In this document: positions 1 to 6,236 of the stretch, in pieces | Position numbering within the stretch: position 1 is the first letter of the stretch | How the letters are laid out: the number at the start of each line of letters is the position of its first letter | Assembly (NCBI GenBank): GCA_001304035.1 | Contig: LJUD01000177.1 | Coordinates: 1 to 6,725 of the forward strand | Origin: a bacterium SM23_31 | GTDB lineage: Bacteria; SM23-31 | Length of the DNA: 6,725 nucleotides | Reading direction: 5' to 3' | Notes under the pieces: generated by a model | Told to the model about the DNA's origin: nothing | The model's input: the letters and a program-made list of their open reading frames with translations, nothing else | Databases searched by the model: none | Translations under genes and position numbers: made by a program

Positions 1-848
1 GAGGCTTTTGTTAACGTATATTCCCGTATCCGCTTTGAAACATTTCCCCGCAGAACATCCGTAAGCACGCTTATTCCGAACTTTTCTCTTGTTTCAGCTA
101 TGCACCGGAGTAAAAGGCGGGCTTTTTCAATATCAATACCCTCAAGAGACCGCTCAGCAATTAATTTTCTGCAGTTATCGCAATTACCACATTCAACAAG
201 CAGTTTTTCAATGCCAAGAACTTTTGCAAGAAACTGTATCCTGCATCCTGTGAAAGCAGCATATTCGTCCATCAGGTCTAATTCGGCAAGCAATACGCGA
301 AAAGTATCCTTTTGCCTTTCCCTTGCCCCGGCCTCACATTTCCGTTTAATAATCTCTTCCTGAAGATAGCGGTCACCGGGATTGTATAATAAAATGGCAT
401 ACTTTTCACCGTCGGAAAGCGCACAATGCCGGAGGGAGTGAACATACTCTTTCGGAGATTGCGGCAAACAGTAGTGAACAATATATCTAAACGGAATCTG
501 CGGCAGGGTTTCACTGCACGGCTGGTCAACTACAAGAACTTTTATGTCTCCTGAGAGGCAGGATTCGATTACAGCCTGATTCTCCTCCGGAGACTCGGCA
601 AGACTGACACATGAGCAATTGACAGAAGCATTATTGAGGCATTCCGCATTGTGTGCAGCATGCTCATCATCAGGAACAATGACCAGACCAGGCCCAATCA
701 GCTTTTTCGTTACGGCAACAAGTTTCTCGTCTTTAGATTCCCCGGGACTGACCGCACATTTTATTGAGGAGGTTAAATACGTGTGAAACAGTTGTTTTTC
801 CTGCTCCGAAACTTTCAGGCTCGAAGGCGGGATTTTTACAGGTGACAT
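1..848 (-). CDS. RecQ-derived protein lacking the first helicase domain (3' end outside window)
   Basis: This is a 282-codon open frame that starts at the ATG at 848 and runs off the left edge; an in-frame TAA lies 12 bases upstream of that ATG, so the start is internal to the window. Residues about 50-160 align by eye with helicase domain 2 of RecQ (GLVIVPDD, RYIVHYCLPQSPKEY, ILLYNPGD), but motif V is not recognisable and the motif VI block QxxGRAGRDG reads SLRHCALSDG, so the arginine finger is lost. Residues 202-226 carry the RecQ zinc site, Cys202 then CGNCDNC (Cys220, 223, 226). Residues 244-282 begin the RQC winged helix (CIAETREKFGISVLTDVLRG). There is no Walker A or DEAH motif and no room upstream for one. 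In the RecQ family the zinc/RQC module binds DNA, so a non-catalytic DNA-binding role is inferred. A decaying gene is the alternative, but the frame is clean. No Shine-Dalgarno is visible. Confidence 0.8.
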   Translation of the reverse strand, partial: MSPVKIPPSSLKVSEQEKQLFHTYLTSSIKCAVSPGESKDEKLVAVTKKLIGPGLVIVPDDEHAAHNAECLNNASVNCSCVSLAESPEENQAVIESCLSGDIKVLVVDQPCSETLPQIPFRYIVHYCLPQSPKEYVHSLRHCALSDGEKYAILLYNPGDRYLQEEIIKRKCEAGARERQKDTFRVLLAELDLMDEYAAFTGCRIQFLAKVLGIEKLLVECGNCDNCRKLIAERSLEGIDIEKARLLLRCIAETREKFGISVLTDVLRGNVSKRIREYTLTKA

Positions 849-980
849 TATGTAATAATTTTATTGATCACAAAAACGGAATAATGAATAATGGAAAAAT
901 TTTGTAGCATGTGATGATATGATATTTATTTTTATGCTAAAAGCTAATAGCTAATAGCTGCATTTCTCATTTTACATTAA
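849..980. other. Intergenic spacer with short tandem heptads
   Basis: This spacer separates the stop of the M48 protease gene from the start of the RecQ-derived gene. It is AT-rich and holds two kinds of 7-bp tandem repeat: GAATAAT twice at 879-892, and the AGCTAAT block at 935-962 that is listed separately. I see no convincing intrinsic terminator and no clear promoter for the RecQ-derived gene. Confidence 0.6.
935..962. repeat. AGCTAAT heptad tandem repeat, copy 1
   Basis: Four heptads follow one another: TGCTAAA, AGCTAAT, AGCTAAT, AGCTGCA. Each contains the self-complementary AGCT or a near match, so small hairpins are possible. The same unit occurs at 6202-6236, more than 5 kb away, which points to a dispersed repeat family of the genome. 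It lies just downstream of the M48 protease gene. Confidence 0.75.
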
Positions 981-1760
981 TTATTTTATATACAGCCGTT
1001 TTAGTCTTTGTCTGTATAATTCGGTATTGAGTACCAGGTCCTCTTTTGGCGGCAGGAGGGCGATTTTCTCCTGTACTTTCTTTATTCTATCAGCCGGCTG
1101 CGGGTGTGTTGACATTAATTTTTCAATATAAGAAGGATCCTTTGTTTGAAATTCTGAGAGCTTATTAAAAAATGTAACTATAGCATTTGGGTCATAGCCT
1201 AATATATATATATACTTTACGGCAAATTCATCGGATTCATATTCATTATCCCTGCCGTAATATAACATTCCCACACCACCTAAAACATCAGCCGCTATCT
1301 GTTCCAAAAGGCTGGGGTCCTCTCCGAGAGCAAGCGCCACAATAAATTGATAGCCGTACATTTTTGTTAACTGCTTAACACCGTGTTTGCCGACAACATG
1401 CCCTACTTCGTGAGCAAGAACTGCCGCAACTTCAGCTTCATTATCGGCTTTTAGCAGTAACCCGGAATAAACGTAAATATATCCGCCGGGAAGCGCAAAG
1501 GCGTTAACTGTGGAGTCGTCGTCAATAATTTTAAAATGATACTCGATATCCTGCCGGTCAGAAACCGCGACGATACGCTGTCCGATGTCATTAATATAGC
1601 CGTTCCACTCTATATTATCGAGTATTTTTGTGTTTTTTTCAATCTCCCCGGCAAAATCGGCGCCCATATCTATTTCTTGAGCAGTAGAAAAAATATTTGC
1701 ACCACATGCGGCAAAAACAGAAAAAATAAGAACAAGAATACCGAGAAATGAATACTTCAT
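981..1760 (-). CDS. M48 family zinc metalloprotease, predicted lipoprotein
   Basis: This 259-residue protein is a predicted envelope metalloprotease. Residues 1-18 form a hydrophobic signal peptide ending in VFAAC, a somewhat loose lipobox (Phe at -3), so Cys19 is the likely lipidated residue. The catalytic site is HEVGH at 117-121, within AAVLAHEVGHVVGKHG. The sequence NEYESDEFA around 162-170 matches the E-x-E-A-D motif that supplies the third zinc ligand in M48 enzymes. NAFALPGGYIYVYSGLL (86-102) and STHPQPADRI (207-216) are further hallmarks of the family. Short M48 lipoproteins of this build (BepA/LoiP-like, without a TPR tail) act in protein quality control at the outer membrane; the substrate here is unknown. 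It is the last gene of a cluster, 36 bases after the PilZ-like gene. The start is preceded by TACAAAAA with no Shine-Dalgarno. It appears intact. Confidence 0.93.
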   Translation of the reverse strand: MKYSFLGILVLIFSVFAACGANIFSTAQEIDMGADFAGEIEKNTKILDNIEWNGYINDIGQRIVAVSDRQDIEYHFKIIDDDSTVNAFALPGGYIYVYSGLLLKADNEAEVAAVLAHEVGHVVGKHGVKQLTKMYGYQFIVALALGEDPSLLEQIAADVLGGVGMLYYGRDNEYESDEFAVKYIYILGYDPNAIVTFFNKLSEFQTKDPSYIEKLMSTHPQPADRIKKVQEKIALLPPKEDLVLNTELYRQRLKRLYIK

Positions 1761-1796
1761 TTTTTGTACCGAATATTTTATATATCAAAACGAATT

Positions 1797-2918
1797 TTAA
1801 TTTCCGGATAAATCAGTTTTATAGGGTTTCTTTACTCTTTGCTGCAATGAAACGTAATGGACAATCGCCTTTCTGCTCCGGTCAATAACAACTGTAAATT
1901 CTACGAACACCTTGAATCTTTTCTCAAACTCCCTTATTCTCGTGATCCTTCCTATTATACCGGTAAAGCTTACGTTCTTATCTACCAGTATCTCAATGCG
2001 CAGCAGATCATTGAGTTTGAGATTTACATTGGTAAAAAATGATATTCCCCCGCCGCTGAGGCTGACTATTTTCCCCAAGAACTTTTCTTGCGAAGTACTT
2101 TCGGGAAATTTGTTCGTTTCTTTGAAAAATTGTGCTTCTTTTTCGGTGATTCTTGAGAACTTGCCTGTTAAACGAACGTCTACCCGGAAAAAATGCCTGC
2201 GCTGTTTTCGTATAATCTTCTCAGAATGGTCACATACAACATGAGAATCATTTACTAACTCCCGCACAACTACAGGGAATTGATAACCGGCATCATTCGC
2301 TCTCCAGTAATAGCCGGTAAATACAGCTTTTGGGATAAAAAGGTGTATTAATTCCTTGAAAGCATCACATTCCAATGTTATCGCATCCGAGGTGTTTGCC
2401 GAAACAATCGTATACAAAAACCTCGTCCTGGTTTCAGCTGGAGTTGTCAACCGGATTTTTTGGCCTTGGTGAATTTCTCTGGTGGAAAGCAAATTTTCAT
2501 GTACATGATAATCTTTTAGGAAACATTTTTCCCGAATAGTCTTGAATAGTTCTGCGGTTTCATATTCGCTTCCGAATAATTCCCGGTTTTTATCGGAATG
2601 AAGAAATTTCTTAACGGTACCGTCATACGTTAGTACCGACTGCAGCAACCGGTGGGGGGCTTTCGGATAATGAGTCTGTGCCAAAAATGCGAGTGCTTCT
2701 GCTTCTTCTTCGGATAAATCTTTTGCTTCTGCCAGCTTATGAAACCAGCGCCATTCACGTTCAATAAGTTTCCGCTTCCGTCGTATCGATAAAATTATCC
2801 AAACGAGAATAATCCCGATTAATAATAAGAAACTCAACAAAAAATAGTACTGCAGTGTTTCCGGAGAGGGTGGTTCAATACGGAATTTTTCTAATATGTA
2901 TTTCCAGGATTTGTCCAT
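1797..2918 (-). CDS. Membrane-anchored YcgR/PilZ-like c-di-GMP receptor
   Basis: This 373-residue protein has a short N-terminus, one membrane helix at about 24-45 and then RRKRK, which predicts a cytoplasmic body. Residues 52-105 form a charged helical segment (KDLSEEEAEALAFLAQ). Residues about 150-235 look like a YcgR-type N-terminal beta domain. The C-terminal domain (about 236-360) carries the PilZ signature: RHFFR at 241-245 matches RxxxR, and SLSGGG at 286-291 matches D/N-x-S-x-x-G except that Ser replaces the first Asp/Asn. PilZ domains bind cyclic di-GMP through these two motifs, so binding is likely but not certain with the Ser variant. YcgR proteins act on flagellar motors; no motility gene is visible here, so the output is open. 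It sits 23 bases after the solenoid gene and 36 before the protease gene, which suggests co-transcription. No Shine-Dalgarno is apparent. Confidence 0.85.
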   Translation of the reverse strand: MDKSWKYILEKFRIEPPSPETLQYYFLLSFLLLIGIILVWIILSIRRKRKLIEREWRWFHKLAEAKDLSEEEAEALAFLAQTHYPKAPHRLLQSVLTYDGTVKKFLHSDKNRELFGSEYETAELFKTIREKCFLKDYHVHENLLSTREIHQGQKIRLTTPAETRTRFLYTIVSANTSDAITLECDAFKELIHLFIPKAVFTGYYWRANDAGYQFPVVVRELVNDSHVVCDHSEKIIRKQRRHFFRVDVRLTGKFSRITEKEAQFFKETNKFPESTSQEKFLGKIVSLSGGGISFFTNVNLKLNDLLRIEILVDKNVSFTGIIGRITRIREFEKRFKVFVEFTVVIDRSRKAIVHYVSLQQRVKKPYKTDLSGN

Positions 2919-2941
2919 TGCTGATTGGTGAATACGGTTGA

Positions 2942-4555
2942 TTATTTTTTAAAAAGTTTTTGAAAAAATTCCACAAGCCACTGCCAAATCGAAAGTTTCA
3001 ATTGATATTCGTGGCGCAGTGCTATTGCTTGCTCGGTTTTTTTATTTGCAATTAACATGTTATATATCTTACTAACAACCGGTTCGGTCATTTTTCTTGG
3101 GATTTTATGTCTTTTCTTCAAGTCCAGCGCCTGCTGATATTTGCCTGCTTCAATGTTTTTTTGCCACAGGATAAAAGCTGCCTGAACAGCCCGCTTATCT
3201 TTTATTTTAAAATAGAAAGCTAAATTTGTAGCAAGTTCAATTTGTCCATTTCCGTATGATTCTTCAAAACTTGTCATTGCTTCAGATTGTATCAGTTGGT
3301 CGTTTACTTCAATTTTTAATTCTCTGACAATCTCAAAGGCTTCAATATTTTTTTGTGAACGTAAAAATTTTACGATTGCCTCGTGTGCAATTTCATTTAC
3401 ATTATCCTTTGGAATTGTATATTCCTTTATTGCCAATTTCGCATTTTCTACATCCCCGCCATTCAGTGCTTTTTGCAAATACTCAGCGGAAATCCTTGAG
3501 ACTGTTTCCAGGCTTTTGGCTATGATATTTTTACCAAAAAGGTCATAATTATCTTTAATTACTTTAGCGCCGCGCAGATTATTTTCACCGATTAATTTGT
3601 GATGGGCTTTTTCTGCAGTTTCAATTATTTTGACTTTCGCCTCAGTTGAAATATCAGTTGACAGAAGGCGGAAACTTTCAACTAACTTAAATGCTTCCGG
3701 GTAATTTCCCGCTTCCATTATTTGGTTATGCGAATAAGAAACTTCCTCAGCTATCTGTTTCACCATAGTACCAAGCAGCGGATTGTTTCCCCTATTGTCA
3801 ACAAATTTTAATGAATCGACAATTTGCGCAAGTTGACCGGCTTTACCTTTATTTAATAATCCCCTGACAACGACTTCATTGAAGATTTTAATAAAATATT
3901 TCATATCACTTTCATTTATCTGTCCGATCTCTCTATCGCTGAGGATGATAAATTTTGTTTCCAATTCAATAAATCGAGCTACATCTCCATCGCTTAATAT
4001 TTGTTGATAAGCCCTTACTCCTGCAGTTAACATGCGCTTTCGGGAGATATTGAACTCCTGCCCTAACAAGAATGCATACAAATTTTTTTGCTGCTCGAAG
4101 AAAATATTAAATCCCTGCCGGGCTGTATGTGCAATTAAATTATACGGAATGCGGTAATCATTCTTGTATTTTAAAGCTTTTTCCACATTTCCCGTATTGA
4201 GCGCCTCATTAAAAGCTTTAACTGCTACGGTTATTATCTCATTTTCGGGAAGGTTATATTTTCTTCCCCAATTTATTGATTTTTCATATTCTCCGTTTCT
4301 ATTAAATAATCTGAACTGTGTATTGACTGCTTCAATTTTTCTTTCGGCAGGGAGGTTATAATGTTCCGATATAGAGATAGCAAGAGTAAATTGATTTTTT
4401 TTCATTAATTCTTTAAATGCTTTTTCAGCTATTTTTATTACTTCAAGAGTGACGATAGAGTTGTCTTTCGTCAGAACATCGGCTTGATGGAGGTTGCCTT
4501 TGAGGATATTTTCGTAAATTGACTCTTTTATTGCGGTTTTGTCTATTGTTCCCAT
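2942..4555 (-). CDS. Alpha-solenoid protein of 34-residue helical repeats, function unknown
   Basis: I do not recognise this 537-residue protein as a named family. It has no signal peptide or membrane helix at the N-terminus, so it is probably cytoplasmic. It consists of repeated helix pairs with the pattern A-x-x-x-F-x-x-x-L-x-x-G-x-x-x-x-A, followed by a Tyr-x-Ile/Leu-Pro turn. The turns fall at residues 66 (YNLP), 100 (YNLP), 134 (YRIP), 168 (FNIS) and 202, all 34 apart, and again at 379 (YTIP), 413, 449, 483 (HKIP) and 517. The middle (about 205-345) is less regular. A 34-residue period is that of TPR repeats, but the Ala-to-Pro spacing differs from the TPR consensus, so I call it TPR-like. 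The C-terminus (about 521-537) is rich in Trp, Phe and Lys and could be an amphipathic membrane- or partner-binding helix. Such solenoids are usually scaffolds. It is first in a cluster with the PilZ-like and M48 genes. Confidence 0.8.
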   Translation of the reverse strand: MGTIDKTAIKESIYENILKGNLHQADVLTKDNSIVTLEVIKIAEKAFKELMKKNQFTLAISISEHYNLPAERKIEAVNTQFRLFNRNGEYEKSINWGRKYNLPENEIITVAVKAFNEALNTGNVEKALKYKNDYRIPYNLIAHTARQGFNIFFEQQKNLYAFLLGQEFNISRKRMLTAGVRAYQQILSDGDVARFIELETKFIILSDREIGQINESDMKYFIKIFNEVVVRGLLNKGKAGQLAQIVDSLKFVDNRGNNPLLGTMVKQIAEEVSYSHNQIMEAGNYPEAFKLVESFRLLSTDISTEAKVKIIETAEKAHHKLIGENNLRGAKVIKDNYDLFGKNIIAKSLETVSRISAEYLQKALNGGDVENAKLAIKEYTIPKDNVNEIAHEAIVKFLRSQKNIEAFEIVRELKIEVNDQLIQSEAMTSFEESYGNGQIELATNLAFYFKIKDKRAVQAAFILWQKNIEAGKYQQALDLKKRHKIPRKMTEPVVSKIYNMLIANKKTEQAIALRHEYQLKLSIWQWLVEFFQKLFKK

Positions 4556-4600
4556 GACTACTTCAGCCGCCGTAGTTAATGATTTACAATCAATTGGCGT

Positions 4601-4640
4601 TTAAAAATTATGCAATTCCTCTCCGCGGGATAGAATTGCA
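4601..4640 (-). terminator. Probable intrinsic terminator of the amidotransferase gene
   Basis: Read on the minus strand, TGCAATTC (4640-4633) pairs with GAATTGCA (4618-4611). The stem can be extended inward through wobble pairs to TCC/GGA with a CGC loop. It is followed at once by TAATTTTTAA. It lies about 30 bases after the amidotransferase stop codon and about 55 before the solenoid gene. If it works, the solenoid-PilZ-M48 cluster needs its own promoter in 4556-4600; I see no clear match there. Confidence 0.55.
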
Positions 4641-4670
4641 TCAATACCTGCATTGCTTATCTTCTAAAGA

Positions 4671-5540
4671 TCAGACTTTGTCTGGCAACCAGGGAATGAT
4701 GTTAATTCCCTGTGCGGAATCTACAGCAAGAATATATTTGTCCGGAACTTCGCGCCAATTTGGGGATGCAGTCAGCTTTTCAGATGCAACTATTACCATT
4801 TTATTCGAGGGATCATACCGTACAATTTCATATTCCAAACAGGTTGCAGGTGAAAAAAATCTAACTTCTTCAGTTGTTCCTTCTTCATGAGATATATAAA
4901 ACAGCGGGTGTTCACACCTTAATGCAAGCAGGTATGTACCGTTAGAAATCAAAAAATTCAATACCGATGATTCCTGTATTTCAGCATCCCGGCGAAATTC
5001 CTCAAGGATTTTGCCGAATCTCTCAAGCCCTTCTACGGCTGCAGCCAAAGGAATCTGACCCTTCTTAATTCCTCCTTCGCCTCGCAGCATCGAAAGATAA
5101 AGATAAAATAAATGCTCACTGTCGGTATTTCCGTGTATCTGTTTTTTATAAGCGGGCGGCAGTATGCGCAGAATTCTGGATCGAATTTTCCGAAAATGAC
5201 TGATAGTACCGAGGTGAGCAAACAACCAATTGCCCCATCGAAAAGGATGAGTATTCGCTTCTTTCCGGTCGCCAACCGTGGCATGTCTGAGGTGGCTGAT
5301 GAAAATGCGGGAAGATATTACTTCGGAAATGTTGGTAATTCGTTGAATCCTGGAATTTCTCGATGCTTTCTTAAAAAGGAAAGAGCCACGGTTTCTATAA
5401 AAACCGATACCCCATCCGTCTGCCTCGGGCGGCATATCAGGGACAGCATCTTCCACGTCAATATCGGCTGGGAATCCGGTAACCTGCTTGCAAGAAAGGT
5501 TAACAGGTGCTTCGCATAATAGCCCGAACAACCGACACAT
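4671..5540 (-). CDS. Class II glutamine amidotransferase, YafJ-like
   Basis: This 289-residue protein begins MCRLFG, which gives the Cys2 nucleophile of class II (Ntn-type) glutamine amidotransferases once Met is removed; this fixes the start. Further family motifs appear in order: EADGWGIGFY (39-48), SHLRHATVG (82-90), NTHPF (96-100), FAHLGTI (107-113), NTDSEHLFYLYL (138-149) and SEKLTASPNW (253-262). The length and the late LTxxxxW motif fit stand-alone YafJ-like proteins of COG0121, whose acceptor substrate is not established; no synthetase domain is attached. Family knowledge predicts release of ammonia from glutamine or hydrolysis of a gamma-glutamyl amide. In most members the fourth motif reads HNG, where Asn helps form the oxyanion hole; here it is Leu110. 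The neighbours give no pathway. A weak AAGGG lies about 10 bases before the ATG, the only hint of a Shine-Dalgarno in this window. Confidence 0.9.
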   Translation of the reverse strand: MCRLFGLLCEAPVNLSCKQVTGFPADIDVEDAVPDMPPEADGWGIGFYRNRGSFLFKKASRNSRIQRITNISEVISSRIFISHLRHATVGDRKEANTHPFRWGNWLFAHLGTISHFRKIRSRILRILPPAYKKQIHGNTDSEHLFYLYLSMLRGEGGIKKGQIPLAAAVEGLERFGKILEEFRRDAEIQESSVLNFLISNGTYLLALRCEHPLFYISHEEGTTEEVRFFSPATCLEYEIVRYDPSNKMVIVASEKLTASPNWREVPDKYILAVDSAQGINIIPWLPDKV

Positions 5541-5570
5541 AACGAATATTCCCTTTTTTAATTAATTCTT

Positions 5571-5599
5571 AAATTAATAATTATTTTACATCAAGTCAA
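5571..5599 (-). promoter_or_regulatory. Weak promoter candidate for the amidotransferase gene
   Basis: On the minus strand, the tandem TTGACTTGACTTGA (5604-5591) offers overlapping -35-like hexamers. The second one, TTGACT at 5599-5594, is followed after 17 bases by TAATTT at 5576-5571, a poor -10 match. This leaves about 30 bases of AT-rich leader before the ATG at 5540. The call rests on hexamer similarity alone, and in such AT-rich DNA a chance match is quite possible. Confidence 0.25.
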
Positions 5600-5792
5600 G
5601 TCAAAATACATACGCCGGGGAAGATACGGTAAAATACAAGAAATCCATTGTTATGTTACAAGAAAATCAGGAACGGATTAATGTAATCTACCGCTTAAAA
5701 CAGTGAAGGATGGATTTTATAAAGATTATAAGATTGAACTAAAAGGAGATAATTTAATTTCTGAACTTTTGTAATTTTTGTAAATTCACATA

Positions 5793-5875
5793 TGTCATTC
5801 CCCCGAGTACTCGGGGGAATCCATTGAGAAATTATCAATATAAAGGACTGGATTCCTGCTTTCGCAGGAATGACA
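5793..5875. repeat. Palindromic double-hairpin repeat (REP/MITE-like)
   Basis: The outer ends TGTCATTCC (5793-5801) and GGAATGACA (5867-5875) are perfect inverted repeats. Inside, 5797-5820 is a perfect 24-bp palindrome centred on GAGTACTC. ATTCCTGC (5852-5859) and GCAGGAAT (5864-5871) form a second hairpin with a TTTC loop. The inner flanks GGAATCCA (5816-5823) and TGGATTCC (5849-5856) also pair. The unit therefore folds either as two adjacent hairpins or as one long cruciform. Elements with TGTCATTCC...GGAATGACA ends are widespread non-coding repeats in many bacteria. No transposase is present, and it is probably non-autonomous. Confidence 0.85.
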
Positions 5876-6201
5876 CCAACATATTTTACTTGTTTAACAT
5901 GTATTCATATACAATAAATGTAACAATAAATCAAAATTCACAAAAGTTAAGTAATTCAATAAAAATTTCGGTGAATGTTAGAAATATGCTTAATCAGACA
6001 TGTTTTAATTATTTTAAAATGAGAATATTATATAAAACTATGAAATAATTTGAAAAGTTATCATTCTTTTAGTAATGCAAAACGAAAATTGATTTTGATA
6101 TTTTTATTTATAAAGATACTCTGTAAATTTTACTTATATGATGTAAAAATTAAAGATGAAACTGATTGCTGACCGCTGACGTCTAAAAGCTGAATGCAGA
6201 A

Positions 6202-6236
6202 AGCTAAAAGCTAACAGCTAACAGCTAACAGCTAAT
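6202..6236. repeat. AGCTAAC heptad tandem repeat, copy 2
   Basis: Five heptads follow without a gap: AGCTAAA, AGCTAAC three times, and AGCTAAT. A degenerate lead-in at about 6165-6200 shows scattered GCTGA and CTAAA units. The same unit appears at 935-962. The stop codon of the beta-propeller remnant (TAG at 6234-6232) lies within the last heptad, so the repeat abuts or has replaced the 3' end of that gene. Confidence 0.85.

Larger units (their letters stand above)
5541..6231. other. Gene-free AT-rich spacer
   Basis: Nearly 700 bases carry no convincing gene on either strand. The contents are: the possible promoter of the amidotransferase (5571-5604), the double-hairpin repeat (5793-5875), a very AT-rich stretch (about 5880-6160), and a degenerate GCTGA/GCTAA heptad tract that starts near 6165. 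Apart from these I see no conserved RNA structure, tRNA or riboswitch. Confidence 0.65.

Noticed and set aside
100..529. Open frames overlapping the RecQ-derived gene (plus strand 100-363; other minus frame 278-529)
   Set aside because: They lie within the clean RecQ-like frame and their peptides resemble no family, so they are shadows.
1536..2244. Plus-strand frames at 1536-1751, 1857-2042 and 1912-2244
   Set aside because: They run antisense to the M48 and PilZ-like genes, whose motifs are unambiguous.
2942..4555. Canonical TPR or PPR protein
   Set aside because: The period of 34 fits TPR, but the positions of the conserved Ala, Gly and Pro do not follow the TPR consensus, and the PPR spacing of 35 does not fit. 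I kept only a TPR-like description.
4579..5519. Plus-strand frames at 4579-4890 and 5112-5519, and a minus frame at 5033-5284
   Set aside because: They overlap the amidotransferase gene in other frames and carry no recognisable domain.
5703..5774. Small plus-strand frame from GTG (23 codons, peptide VKDGFYKDYKIELKGDNL...)
   Set aside because: The peptide looks protein-like, but it is too short, has no ribosome binding site, and a stop lies just upstream in the same frame. At most it is a relic of a lost gene.
5824..6048. 74-codon plus-strand open frame
   Set aside because: Its first part is translated from the palindromic repeat (the peptide GLDSCFRRNDT is a well-known artefact of such elements) and the rest is low-complexity AT-rich DNA.
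6202..6236. CRISPR-like array from the regular heptads
   Set aside because: The units are 7 bp with no spacers and no cas gene is near, so this is a simple tandem repeat.
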